Shown here: one piece after another, positions 33,701 to 44,952 of the stretch
How the letters are laid out: the number at the start of each line of letters is the position of its first letter
How positions within the stretch are numbered: position 1 is the first letter of the stretch
Source: Combretum micranthum
Lineage: Eukaryota > Streptophyta > Magnoliopsida > Myrtales > Combretaceae
Reading direction: 5' to 3'
Length of the DNA: 64,000 bases
NCBI GenBank assembly: GCA_024138025.1
Contig: JAMXBD010000687.1
Coordinates: 434,001-498,000 of the forward strand
The notes under the pieces: model-generated
Told to the model about the DNA's origin: nothing
What the model saw: only the letters and a program-made list of their open reading frames with translations
Databases searched by the model: none
Translations under genes and position numbers: made by a program

Positions 33701-35772
33701 CACCTGCTATCAAAACCATTGCATTATATAATTGAAGAATCTACACAGCATACTTCATTAGGTAAAAGTCCCTGTTCAGAGGCTTAACATGTGTCATCTG
33801 TGCTTTTAAAAATCTACAGGTGCACAATTAACCAATACAGTTTTTGGACTAGGAAATCCTACTGAAGTCCCTGGAGATAGGCCGATAATTGCATCAAAGA
33901 TGTAAATGGCTATGCTATATAATAAAGACACTAGTCTCAAAACTGTCCCTAGAATCAAAACCGTCCCTAGAACATGAATGATATGAAAAATAGAAGAAAA
34001 CCATCATCAATATAGAAAGAATCTAATTATTAAAATCAAAATTGATCTTTAAAAAAAAAAAAAAAAGGAGAGAGAATAAAGTAGGTACCTCATAGGGAGC
34101 TTTCCTCGTACTTACTGCATCATTTTCATTAAACACGGGAACAACCTTTAATTCCAACAACGATTTTACAGTTTCAGTCAGTTGCCCTCTGAAGTCTTTG
34201 TCTCTAAAATCGCTGTCAGTTACAAGAAGTTGAGCTGATGTTAAATCCAACTGCATAAAAGAAAGGAACATGTCACACCATGAGTATTTGTTAAGCAGTG
34301 GAAAAACCAACATGGAAAAAATAAAAACTATTGTTTATACGCACCTGGCTAAACAAATTATCATACAAGGCCATGAGACTGTTTTGTCCAACAGCAGCAC
34401 AAGCTTTTCCATCCAATTCATGCTGTGGTTTCTGAAGATCAGCAAAGCTGAAATTACAAAAATAGGAAAAAGTGGTAAATTATCTCTCTATTTCTCACAA
34501 AGAATACTTTAGAAAGAATGCTATTCCCGATTGGATATAAGCATCTTCATCATGATGATTTCCCTCGCTTTATTTATCATGCTTTTGAAACTTCGTTTCC
34601 ATTAGAACAAACCTGCTGTTCACTAGCCTCCGATATTTGAGCCTTTGCCTACCAAGGCCGACAGCACCAGATGACACCAGGATGACCTCATATCCTAGTG
34701 TATTCAAGTCTTTAATCTGCTTTGTACTCAAATCAGTCACTTCTACATTGAACCGCTCAAAAATTCCAGTAGCAACTGCCTTAAAAATGCAAGAAACATC
34801 CATTCATGAAAGTATTCATTTACCTGCTCACAGAGAGCTCCAACCCTACCAAGTGCTAATCTCCCATCACCTCGGGTCACAACAGCAGTCCCAACCTTCA
34901 ACCATCATAAAAACCACAACATACCACATCAGCGTCCTCAAGGACGGTTGTGCATAATGCATTGTTGAGAACATGAAGTACGTGACAAGCAATCCAATAC
35001 AGTTTAGATAAACTTTGCTAGGTACTAAATGAAATCAAGATCGTTAATCGAGTGCACAAAGCCACAGAAGACTCAAAAAAGATGCATTTTCAAACAAAAT
35101 CGGAAGCTTTTGATGAAAACTGTTTTTTGCGGCAAATAAGATTCCGGAATCAAGCATCAAAACAAAAGCTTTTTGCCAATGGAATCAAGTACCAACTTCG
35201 AATCCCATCCCATTATAATTTAAAAAAAAAAAATATCTGTACAGCATATAAGAATCCAGATTCATCGTATCAAAATCATTTCTTTCACCAATGAGGTAAT
35301 ATCCAATCTTTTCAATTAAAAAAAAATAAAATCATCTTTTCCAATAAATGAAAATCCACATTCAACTCATCAAAATAAGTCTCTAATCTAAACAACGAAA
35401 AAACACGATCAACCGGCTTAATCAAGCTTGAAAGTAACCCAAAAAAAAAAAAATCTTAATTCAAAAACTACAATAACTCAGGACTCATTTCAAAATGGCA
35501 GAGTCAAGAGAAATGGCTAATAGCGATTCGCGCATGAACAAAAACGACTAAAACAACACGAACCGTATTACATTGCTGAGTTAAGACCGAGTCGATACAT
35601 CACCAACTCGATTCACGCATGAACAAAAACAACACGAACATACAATTGCATTACTGAGTTAAAATAGACAGAAAAGATTCAGATATCGAAGAAAAGGAGA
35701 CAACGATACCTTAATGACGAGGCGCTTGGCGTCCTTCAGGAAGCATCGAGCAGGATCAACGTTCTGAGTCAT
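27775..35772 (-). CDS. P5CS: Delta-1-pyrroline-5-carboxylate synthase, 20 exons, intact
   Basis: This bifunctional enzyme phosphorylates and reduces glutamate to glutamate semialdehyde, the rate-limiting step of proline synthesis. Minus-strand exons: 35772-35710, 34895-34824, 34716-34613, 34447-34345, 34250-34089, 33318-33041, 32814-32664, 32152-31988, 31820-31743, 31216-31127, 30652-30566, 30437-30351, 30251-30155, 30042-29939, 29737-29662, 29268-29118, 29024-28956, 28185-28119, 28044-27974, 27853-27775. All introns are GT-AG and all phases join to 717 residues, the family length. The glutamate kinase half shows SSGAVG (60-65), NEND (155-158) and Phe129 in SDFRD, the residue linked to proline feedback in Vigna P5CS. 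The dehydrogenase half shows [10 protein letters not shown] and Cys544 (YPAACNA), the expected catalytic thiol. No stop or frameshift was found. Expression class (stress-induced or housekeeping) cannot be told from sequence. Confidence 0.97.
29350..29440. repeat. T run plus G-rich tract in a P5CS intron
   Basis: On the plus strand about 20 T are followed by a GT repeat, then GGGGTTTGGGGGTGGGGTGTGGTGGGG and GGGCCGGGC groups. It lies in the intron between the exons at 29118-29268 and 29662-29737. The gene is on the minus strand, so its RNA is C-rich here and the G-rich strand is the template strand. Confidence 0.7.
33571..33705 (+). mobile_element. Repeat element in P5CS intron 5
   Basis: Inverted GTGGTCC/GGACCAC words mark both sides (AGGTGGTCCTTAGACCACCT at the left, GGTGGTTGGACCACCC at the right). 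The centre matches 24077-24156 in inverse orientation. The element sits between the exons at 33041-33318 and 34089-34250 and does not disturb splice sites. Confidence 0.55.
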
Positions 35773-37445
35773 GGTGAGCTAAACTCGATCGAGACGAGAA
35801 GAAGGAGCGAGTGGGGGGGTTTGGGGCATTGAAATTTGAGGAGGAGAAGACGCAAAATGGACGGATTTTATAGGGTTTTTGGAGGGACACGGACTTGGTT
35901 ACGGTGGCTCCTGCGTGAGCCTCCGCATGAATAATGACAAAAAAAAACAATTATTTGGCATTTTCTCTCTCTCTCTTTCTCTATTTCCTTTTTTTTTTTT
36001 TTGGCGGAAACTCTCTATTTTTTCCTCTTTCTGTTTCCCTCTCTTTCTCTCTCTATCTGTGGTCTGATCCGACTCTCCCTCACCGGGCAATTACTGCACG
36101 CCACGTATATGGTAAAATATCCAAATTTAGCGTTTCTTTCTTTCTTTCCGTTTTAAATGAAAATTTAAAAAGGTAATTTCTGCACCTTGCCAGCGGTTAA
36201 AAAAAATTTAAATGGTTTTTTATTGTTGTTGTAAATCAGATATTTCAGGTATTTCAATATGGTGGCAACTGGCAAGGAGGGAAAATTCCAGAAAAAGTAA
36301 GTATGTTGTATATTTAGTATATGTTGTAAATTATAATAAGATATGAAAAATGTCGATTTTGAGGAATACACTTTAATTCATTGCAAATTTATATATTCTC
36401 AGAATAATTCTGTCCTTTTTTTTTTCAAATGGTCTCATAAATATTGTTATTAAATAGCTTAAATTTATGTGTAATCATATCTATTGCATTAAATTCGTTT
36501 TGTCATTTTAATAGCCTATGACTGTCCAGGATTGTAAGAAATTTCTAATGTTTATTGATCACTAAATATAAAAAAAAAAAAAAAGAAGAAAGAAAAGTTG
36601 ATCCCAAAACAAAGACAGCTTATAATTGAAAGATATATGAATTCTCGATGAATAAAATTTTCTCATATTGAGAGTGATGAAAAAGATAAGCTAGAGACAT
36701 TTATGTTCTATTTTATTTTTTTAAGAAAAAAATAAAAGACATTATATGACAAGTGAACAAAGGATCCATGAGTAAACTCTACTCATATATATTTGTTTTC
36801 ATGTTTTTTCCCGCATGTTTTTGCCTATATATTTTATATACATATATATTCAATTTGTTTTTGCCTCTAGTTAATTCAATTAATAATCTAATTCAACCTT
36901 AAAAACGATCTAATTTAACTATAATTTAACTCCGATTTAATATGATTTTATATATTAACCTTTAGTCTCTAGTATGATTGAGTTGAACCTACGAGCTGGG
37001 ACCAACATTATTGCTATGCAGAGGTTTCGACCAAACATCAAAAGGTAGTAATCAATGGTTTGTAAGCTTACGGCAATGGGCCAAACCGTGGGCTTTTCTT
37101 TTTCTTTTTCTTTTCCCTACTATCTTTTCTTTTTTAATCTTTGTAAATTTCATTATTTTATATTCTTTATATAAATTTATTTTATTGAATTGTACACCGA
37201 TTAGAAGTTAATTTGTATCAATAATAAACAATTCTATGACACAGAAATGAAAGAATATAAAATAAAAATAAAAATATGGGTTGCAATGTAAAAAGAAGCC
37301 ACAATACAAGTATGTAAAACATAATTTATCCAATTTATTTTTAATCCACTTCATTTATTTTTTTATATTACACATTCTTTGATTAAATCTATATAACAAA
37401 ATGTTGCGCAATTCTTTTTACTTTCAATATAACGCAAATGGGTTG
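35773..37445. other. P5CS upstream region and intergenic DNA
   Basis: The first 300 bases should hold the 5' leader and promoter of P5CS (minus strand). A CT-rich low-complexity stretch (35963-36060) would be a GA-rich leader. A CCACGTAT word at 36101-36108 has an ACGT core of the kind bound by bZIP factors. Beyond 36150 the sequence is AT-rich with no gene seen. Confidence 0.55.
35963..36060. repeat. CT/T-rich low-complexity tract
   Basis: Successive TCTCTC and TTTCTC words with a run of 13 T. Open frames across it on both strands are compositional artefacts. Confidence 0.85.
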
Positions 37446-37546
37446 TTCGAGCAAGTAAGGGAAATTCTATGGAATTCATAACTGTCTCACTGTTTTTTTT
37501 TTTTTTTTACTTTTTTATTGTCTGAATATTCAGGAACTAAGACCAT
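37446..37546 (-). pseudogene. ndhK: ndhK N-terminal fragment (plastid origin)
   Basis: The minus strand starts [12 protein letters not shown] at 37546, overlapping the ndhC stop by ten bases as in plastid genomes. A run of 16 A follows that puts the conserved MNSIEFPLL stretch into another frame, and homology ends after a segment resembling LLxRTT. The rest of NADH dehydrogenase-like complex subunit K is absent, so this is a dead fragment made by the insertion boundary. Confidence 0.8.
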
Positions 37547-37902
37547 TCCAATGCTCCTTTTCGCCATGCATAAACTAAACCAACAATTAGGATAAGCACG
37601 AAAATCAAAGCTTCTAGAAATACGGATACCCCCAATACATCGAAACTCATTGCCCATGGATAAAGAAAAACTGTTGTTTCAACATCAAAAACAACAAAAA
37701 CTAGCGCAAACATATAATAAGGGATTCGAAATTGTAACCAAGCATCGCCCATCGGTTCTATACCGGATTCATAACTTGAAAGTTTCTCTGGCCCTTTGCT
37801 AATCGGGGCTAAAACTCCGGAAATTAGAAATGCTAAAATAGGAATAACGCTTGATATTATTAGAAATGCCCAGAAAATATCATATTCGTAAAGCAGAAAC
37901 AT
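37537..37902 (-). pseudogene. ndhC: ndhC copy in the nucleus (plastid NDH subunit 3)
   Basis: The 121-codon frame is clearly NdhC, a small membrane subunit of the plastid NDH complex. Hydrophobic segments and the conserved [13 protein letters not shown] loop and [10 protein letters not shown] end are all present. The family is normally 120 residues. Here an ACA codon is doubled ([13 protein letters not shown] instead of one T), and RIPYYMF stands where RIRYYMF is usual. The frame is open, but a nuclear copy with a bacterial-type promoter region and no transit peptide should not yield a plastid protein. These changes could also be native to this plant's plastid genome. Confidence 0.85.
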
Positions 37903-38340
37903 AGACGAACTCCTATCAGTGTGAAAAATAAAATATACCCGATTAGTCGATTCAATTGGAATTAATTGTCAAGGCATCCACAACTCTAACTAGTTAGTCA
38001 ACATAACATTTTCATCGAGCCATCTAGTTTCGTTTATTGGCTGTGGTACATATCTCGTTTCAAGATTCATCAATTGTAATCCTATTTATTTCTATTCAAC
38101 TTACTTCTGAACTTACTTAGCTTCTATTTATTTCGATAGAAATAGAGTCGTTAGAAATATATACTGCTCTTATAGATATAGAAAACAAATAAAACTTTCT
38201 CGCTTTCACTTTACCATTAAATATAATAATGATGTTCAATTTTTTGGAATGAATCCTAATGAAGGAATAGAATTGAAAGTAGATGACTACGCATATTATA
38301 AACAACACCTTTACATTTTAACTAATGTTAAAAATAAAAG

Positions 38341-40352
38341 CAAATTAAATTTTATGCAAATCTGCTAAAGGTCCACGAGTAATACAATGGGCAACTAATG
38401 TAGAGACGTAAATGTTAAAAAATTCCACTCGATGACTATAGACCACGTCAAATAAAAATAAATAATAATAATCCTTCCAAACTTCGATTACATATGTCAT
38501 AAAACCAAATAATATATATATATATATATATATATCATGAAAGATGTCTTTGAACTTATCTTAATATATACCAATCCTTCTCTGTCTCTAAGAGTGCATG
38601 TGCATGAACATGTGCATGCAAGTCCTAATCACATGTGTAATTTTTGGATGTTTGTTAATTTTTTTTGAATTTGTCATTATAAAAGGTGGGAGATTCAAAG
38701 TTATTACATGTAACTTAAAAGGACGGGAGAGATGTTACTACGTTATAAGATTATTGAATTTGAATGTTTGCTAATTTTTATAACTTAAATTGCTATTTTC
38801 AAATTATTTTATTTCTATGAAAATATGGAAGGTTTTTATTTTTTTTTTCTTTTGTGTTTTTTTCACCTCTGGGCAAGCGTAAGTCCCACTTGATATTACT
38901 TTCCATATTGGAAAAAAGAAAAACTCACTGATATATTTGCCTTTTCCTTGATGTTCCATGATGCGAATAATTAATACACTAAGGAATATGAAGATATCTT
39001 TTCTTGGATTATTTGAGATATTTATTAAATAGGATCCGTAAAAAAAGTCATCTAAGACAGAAAAGAGCTAACAATTTATCGGTTTTAGGATGTGAATCTC
39101 CAATGAATATGGTATTCAAGGTTTTTAAAATAGATGGCAACTGAAATCGGTGTTGACTAAAAGAAGCTTTATAGATTAATGCTTCAAAATTTAAAAAAAA
39201 AAATTAAAATTTATATATTTTTTTCTGGTCTAATTTGGCTAGTTTACAAAAAGTAGTTATTTGGATAAGCTAATAAGATAATAATCAATACCTTTATATA
39301 AATCTATAATCCCCTCAATATCATAAATAATTAATAATTATCTAAAATTACAAACATAACTAGATAATTTTAGAACTCTATAAATCTATTGTTTCTTGTT
39401 TTTCTCTTGATATTTAAATTTAGCCAGATTTCATGTGTAGGTTCTCTCATTGCATTCAAAAGCTTCAACACCATGATTGTAAAGAGTTGTTACTGCTATG
39501 AGTTCTTCCTTTGAATCATTGGTTCCAAGGGTAATTAATTATGTAGTTCTCGTACAATAAATTCAAACATTAGGGGCTAACACAGGATGATGTGAATAGA
39601 GGATCACATCTTAATTAAGTTAATGTTAGAATTAGAATTATTCATATGTGTTTGCTTACTATTATAACGATATTTCATTATATATATTTTTTTTATTAAT
39701 GATTTCGCTGTAATATTCTAATTTCATAAGTATAAAAAAATCAGTCAATACATAATTAAGGATATTTAATGAATTTGGTGACATATTATACATATATTAC
39801 TTAAAAATTAATTATCAATTAAATATACAGTCAATAGATGATATAATTAGTGTATTTAGAAATACTTTAAGCAATAAAACCATGACAATTGTAATATGAA
39901 TAATATAATTTTTAGTTGTAGTATCCTACAAATAAAAAATAATTGTTCACGAGAATACATTTAGTTAAATGTAATTTTATGATAAATGAATTTAATGCTT
40001 TTAGTTATTATGAAAAGAAAAAAAAAGAATGGCAAAGGGAAAAAGATAACGTGATAAATGAATGTTGAAAAAAATTTGAACCCATTATTTCATAAATGTA
40101 AAATCAAACACTTAATTACTACACTATCTTCAATTTTATGTTATTGTTTGCTTTTTATAATATAAATATAATACACATATTTTTTTATTTAAAAAAATTC
40201 AAAAAAATTTCTAGTCTGGAGTGGTCAAGGCCCCTACTGACCCAATGGAACGACCCATTATGGGTTGGACTAGAATCAAGTAGGCCATGTTCCTATTTAA
40301 ACCACCAACAAATGGTAAAAAATATTTTGTTTTTAAATTTTTGCTTGAAATA
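38341..40352. other. Intergenic, AT-rich, no gene seen
   Basis: It contains a TA run (38512-38535) and long AT-rich stretches. No coding region is supported. The last 160 bases, just before the copia insertion, are less AT-rich but also unrecognised. Confidence 0.6.
38512..38535. repeat. AT dinucleotide microsatellite
   Basis: Twelve uninterrupted AT units. Confidence 0.9.
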
Positions 40353-40357
40353 ATAAC

Positions 40358-40944
40358 TGTTGGGAATGACTATATGCTTTTCAAGCATTGTCCCACATTG
40401 CTTGGAAAACTAAGTTTTATCATGTTTATAATAAACTCTCCTTCTATGTGGTTTCAAAAAGTGCATGAGTGGGTTTTGAAAAAATCACCACACGCGCGCG
40501 CCGCCGGCCAGGCCCGGTTTGAAAAAATCGTGTTTGAATTAGTCAGAAAGAAGAAAAACATGTTTTGAATTATTCAAAAACGAGCAGTTATTTTCCCAAT
40601 TTAAAAGGCGCGATCTCCACATTGTGCCCTGATTTTTTCTCAACGGATAATTTTGTTGGTTACATTTCAAGGCGGCGTTTTTTATATATACACTACTTTA
40701 GCTTGCGGATATACATGACTTTTCAATCGAAAAATATTATTTCTTCTTCATCTTCTCGTTTTTCCGGTTCTGGGCAATTGTAGTTGTTATTCCAACTCCA
40801 TCTCACGAGTGCACGTGCGACTGGGGTAGCTGTGTTAACCTTGGGGAGCGAACGGCGTTGTCGATTGCACTACGGTCGTGCCGGAATTTCGCTTTCAGGG
40901 CAGTGGTTTCCACGACACAGCTTTCCATTATTATTTTCTTAACA
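40358..40944 (+). repeat. 5' LTR of the second copia element
   Basis: 587 bases, TG...CA. It is nearly identical to 45460-46080 except for about 34 bases missing after the CGCGCGCGCCGCCGGCC block, plus scattered single changes. Confidence 0.95.
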
Positions 40945-40968
40945 ATCTGAAAGCGAAACTTAACAACG

Positions 40969-41952
40969 ATGGCTGCTTCTGTTCCTAAATCACTGCCTGA
41001 TCTCTCCAAACTTGAACCACTGGATGGAAACAATTACAAGCGTTGGTCCCAGAAGCTTCTGATCTTCTTCGAACAGCTTGAGGTTGATTACATTCTCTTC
41101 GCTGGCATTCCTGATGATCAACCCGAATCTACCGTTCCTGCTTCTCCTCTCGTCACGCCTCCAACAGACAAGACAAAGAAGGCTGCTGATGAGGCTAAGG
41201 CGAAATTCGAGAAGGACAACAAAACTGTCAGAGGTCACCTTCTCAATCACATGACGAATGCTCTTTTCGACATCTTCGTCAAACAAAAATATGCGAAGAC
41301 AATCTGGGATACCTTAGAAACAAGGTATGGTGCTGATGATGCTGGGAGGAAGAAATACGTGGTCGGCAAATGGATGCAGTTCCAGATGATTGATGATAAG
41401 CCTATCATGGACCAGATTCATGAATATGAAAACCTGGTTGCAGATGTGTTGAACGAAGGTATGAAAATGTGTGATGTCTTGCAGGCCAATGTTCTACTCG
41501 AGAAATTTCCACCATCCTGGAGCGATTACAGGAACCATCTCAAACACAAGAAAAAGGACCTGCCACTCCAGGAGCTAATCAGTCACATGAAAACTGAGGA
41601 GGCTAATCGTTTGAAAGATAAGCAAAATTCTGTTTCTTCAATTTCTGTTAAGGCTAATTTAGTTGAATCTTCTGCTGCTCCTAAAGACAGGTTCAAAAAC
41701 AAAGGAAAGAAATTCCAGAAAGGCGGATACCAGAAAAAGTTCAAAAGCAATAATGGAAAAATCCAAAAAGATAAACTACACTGTTACTGCTGTGGAAAAC
41801 CAGGCCACAAGGCGTACCAGTGCTTCCAGAGGAAGGATCAGAAACCAGACAGTAAGCCTGATAACAAATCTGCCCGCAGGTCAATGTTGCTGAAACGGAT
41901 GAAATCATTGCTGCTGTCGTGGTGGAGGCAAACCTGCTGGAAAACCGGTTGA
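40969..41952 (+). pseudogene. Gag of the copia element, frameshifted at its end
   Basis: The protein starts MAASVPKSLPDLSKLEPLDG, with a NYKRWSQKL capsid-type N-terminus and a UBN2-type middle (TIWDTLETRYG, DQIHEYENLV, LLEKFPPSW). A zinc knuckle, CYCCGKPGHKAYQC (CX2CX4HX4C), lies near residues 272-285. After about residue 304 one base is lost near 41876-41880, so the last 24 residues are out of frame. The segment leading into protease continues in the next frame. Confidence 0.9.
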
Positions 41953-43156
41953 CTGGCTACTTGATACTGGCGCCACTAGGCATTTCTGCTCCAACAAGGA
42001 CCTGTTCCAGGAACTCCAGGATGCAGCGGATGGTGAATGTGTTTACATGGGCAATTCAGCCACTGCTGGAGTTCTCGGTAAAGGAAAAATTCTTTTGAAA
42101 CTTACCTCTGGAAAAACTTTAGCTTTGAATGATGTGCTGTATGTTCCTTCCCTTCGTAGGAACTTAGTTTCTGGTAGTTTACTTAATAAGGCTGGACTGA
42201 AACTTGTATTTGAAGGTGATAGGGTCATTTTAGCCAAGAATGGGGATTTTGTAGGCAAGGGATATTTGTCAGATGGACTGTTTGTCTTGAACACTGTTTC
42301 TGTTATTGCTAATGGAAGTAACTCTGGTTCTGCTTATATTGTTGAGTCTGTTAATTTGTGGCATCGTAGGTTAGGACATGTGAATTTTGGTTCAATCAAA
42401 AGACTGAAAAATATGCATCTTATAAATGCGTCTGATGAGAATGAATGCTCCAAATGTACTGTTTGTGTTGAAGCAAAATTTGCAAAGAAACCTTTTAAAC
42501 ATGTCACATCAAGAAGCACTGAATTACTTGAATTGATTCATTCTGACTTGGCTGATTTTAAAAACACAATGACTAAAGGTGGCAAAAAATATTATATCTC
42601 TTTTGTAGATGACTTTTCCAGATATACAAAAGTTTATTTGTTAAAGTCAAAGGATGAGGCTGCTCAAATGTTTTTAAAATATAAAGCTGAAGTAGAAAAT
42701 CAACTGGACAAAAGGATTAAAAGGCTTAGGTCTGATAGAGGTGGTGAATATAGTACGAATTTTCTTGAACAATTTTGTGATGAAAATGGTATTATACATG
42801 AAACCAGTGCTCCTTATACACCTCAACAGAATGGCATAGCTGAACGGAAAAATAGAACACTAAAAGAAATGATGAATGCTATGTTATTAAGTTCTGGTAT
42901 GCCTGACAACATGTGGGGGGAAGCTGTTTTGTCTGCATGTTATATTTTGAACAGGGTTCCTCACAAGAAATTGGATAAAACTCCTTATGAATTATGGAAA
43001 GGCTTTGCACCTAACTTGAACTATTTAAAAGTTTGGGGTTGTTTAGCCAAAGTTGCATATCCAGATTTTAAGAAACTAATATTGGGTCTAAGACCTTTGA
43101 CTGTGTATTTATTGGCTATGCTCAAAACAGTGCTGCATACAGATTCATGTGTTTGA
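41948..43156 (+). pseudogene. Protease and integrase part of pol (copia)
   Basis: From 41948 the frame encodes the copia protease active site (DWLLDTGATRHFC). It continues through the pre-integrase zinc module (LWHRRLGHVNF...CTVCVEAKFAKKPF) into integrase with the D-D-E core: HSDLADF, FVDDFSRYTKVY and a TPQQNGIAERKNRTL motif. It is separated from gag by a frame change near 41940-41948 and lost again near 43085-43095, after which the integrase C-terminal part continues in a third frame at 43147-43377. Confidence 0.9.
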
Positions 43157-43377
43157 ATGATAATTCGATTTGTGAATCTAGAGATGTTGAATTCTTTGAA
43201 CTTGTATTTCCTCTTAATAAAACTATTGTTGATCATGCTGCTCCTTCAAGGAATGATTTGATAAATGAATCTGCTTCAAATGAACATATGATTGAACCTA
43301 GAAGGAGTAAGAGGAAGAGAACTGAGAATAGTTTCGGGCCTGATTTTTTAACTGCCTTTCTAGCTGAAAATTTCTGA
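43147..43377 (+). pseudogene. Integrase C-terminal / linker segment of pol (copia)
   Basis: This short frame continues pol after the break at about 43090. It contains the SRDVEFFE motif that follows the copia integrase core and a basic linker (RRSKRKR). It ends in a stop at 43375-43377, just before the reverse transcriptase frame. Confidence 0.8.
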
Positions 43378-43402
43378 TAAAATCAATGAACAATTTGTTT
43401 CT

Positions 43403-44671
43403 GTGTTCTTAATTGATGATGATCCTAAATCCTATAAAGAGGCATTAACCTCTAGAGACTCTAGTTTTTGGAAAGAAGCTATTAAAAGTGAACTAGACTC
43501 TATCATGATGAATCATACTTGGGATTTGGTTGATTTACCTGTGGGCAGTAAACCTATTAGATGCAAATGGATCTTTAAAAGGAAAATTAGACCAGATGGG
43601 TCAATAGAAAAATTCAAGGCTAGACTAGTAGTGGTGGGATACACTCAAAAGAAAGGTATTGATTATTTTGATACCTATTCTCCTGTGACTAAAATAGCTA
43701 CCATTAGATCTTTGATTGCTCTTTCAGCTATTCGAGGCTTGATAATTCATCAGATGGATGTAAAGACGGCCTTTCTCAATGGAGACCTGGAGGAAGAAAT
43801 TTACATGGAACAACCAGAAGGGTTAGTAGTTACTGGGCAAGAGAACAAGGTATGCAAGCTCAGAAAATCTCTCTATGGTCTTAAACAGGCACCCAAACAA
43901 TGGTATGAGAAATTTGATCGTACTTTAGTAAACAATGGATATGTTGTGAATGCGTCTGATTCTTGTGTTTACTCAAAATTGTTTGGTTCTGATTGTGTGA
44001 TTATATGTTTATATGTTGATGACATGCTCATTTTTGGTTCAAACTTGGAAGTGATTAACGATACCAAGATGTTTTTGTCTTCTCATTTTGACATGAAAGA
44101 TTTAGGGGAGGCTGATGTTATTCTTGGTGTTAAAATAAGAAAACTGAAAATGGCTTTTCATTGTGTCAATCACACTATTGAAAAGATACTTAAGAAATTT
44201 GAATGTTTTGATGAAATGCCTGTGAGAACTCCTTATGATCCTAGCATAAGTCTTAAAAAGAATAATGGTGATAGTGTTTCACAAGCTGAATATGCTAAGA
44301 TTATAGGAAGTGTTATGTATCTCATGAATTACACAAGGCCTGACATTGCTTATGCTGTAAGTAGACTCAGTAGATACACCCATAATCCTAACAATGAACA
44401 CTGGAATGCACTTCGTCGATTACTGAAATATCTTAAAGGAACCATGAATTTGTGTTTGCATTTTAACAAGTTTCCTGCTGTTTTAGAAGGTTATTGTGAT
44501 GCAAACTGGGTGACAGATAATGATGAAGTGAGTTCTACTAGTGGATATGTGTTCACTTTAGGTGGAGGAGCTATTTCATGGAAATCATCCAAACAGACTT
44601 GTATTGCTCGCTCTACTATGGAATCTGAGTTCATTGCTCTTGAACTGGCTGGTCAAGAAGCGAGTGGTTGA
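43403..44671 (+). pseudogene. Reverse transcriptase and RNase H start of pol (copia)
   Basis: A 422-codon open stretch covers the RVT_2 domain: [58 protein letters not shown] and the YVDDML active site. The RNase H entry follows ([40 protein letters not shown]). All the polymerase motifs are intact. A frame change near 44662 breaks it just before the end of RNase H. Confidence 0.95.
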
Positions 44672-44952
44672 AAAACTTACTGGGTGACATTCCACTGTGG
44701 GGGTCTTCTGTTCCAATCATTGCACTGTGATTCACAAGCAGCTATTGGAGTTGCCAAAAATTATGTGTATAATGGCAAAAGAAGACATATTCGCATTAGG
44801 CATGGTGCGGTTAAACAACTCTTGAGGAATGGAGTAATTTCCTTAGAATTTGTGAGATCCAAAAGAAACCTGCAGATCCTTTAACGAAAGGATTGACTAG
44901 GAGAGTTATTCAAGAGTCTTCCAAGGGAATGGGACTTAAACCTTTGGTTTGA
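44665..44952 (+). pseudogene. RNase H C-terminus of pol (copia)
   Basis: Remaining pol sequence includes HCDSQAAIGVAKN, RRHIRIRHGAVKQLL and a final segment with PLTKGL and GMGLKPLV before a stop at 44950-44952. At least two more frame changes occur, near 44715-44725 and 44868-44876, so the end of RNase H is spread over several frames. Confidence 0.85.

Larger units (their letters stand above)
37446..38340 (-). other. Plastid DNA insertion (NUPT): ndhK start, ndhC and upstream spacer
   Basis: An intact-looking ndhC with the overlapping ndhK start, in native plastid order, is followed on its 5' side by about 430 bases that read like the ndhC-trnV spacer. On both sides the sequence passes into nuclear-type DNA with no further plastid genes, so this is a nuclear insertion of roughly 0.9 kb. 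The right end is uncertain by some hundred bases. Confidence 0.75.

Noticed and set aside
35899..36176. Open frames on both strands across the CT-rich tract upstream of P5CS
   Set aside because: Low-complexity composition (RERERK / SLSLFLF peptides) without family features.
37446..38340. Window being plastid DNA
   Set aside because: Only about 0.9 kb is plastid-like; intron-bearing nuclear genes and retroelements surround it.
40969..44952. Programmed frameshifting between gag and pol in the copia element
   Set aside because: Plant copia elements normally use one gag-pol frame, and here at least six shifts occur at unrelated places, some in the opposite sense. That fits decay or sequence error.
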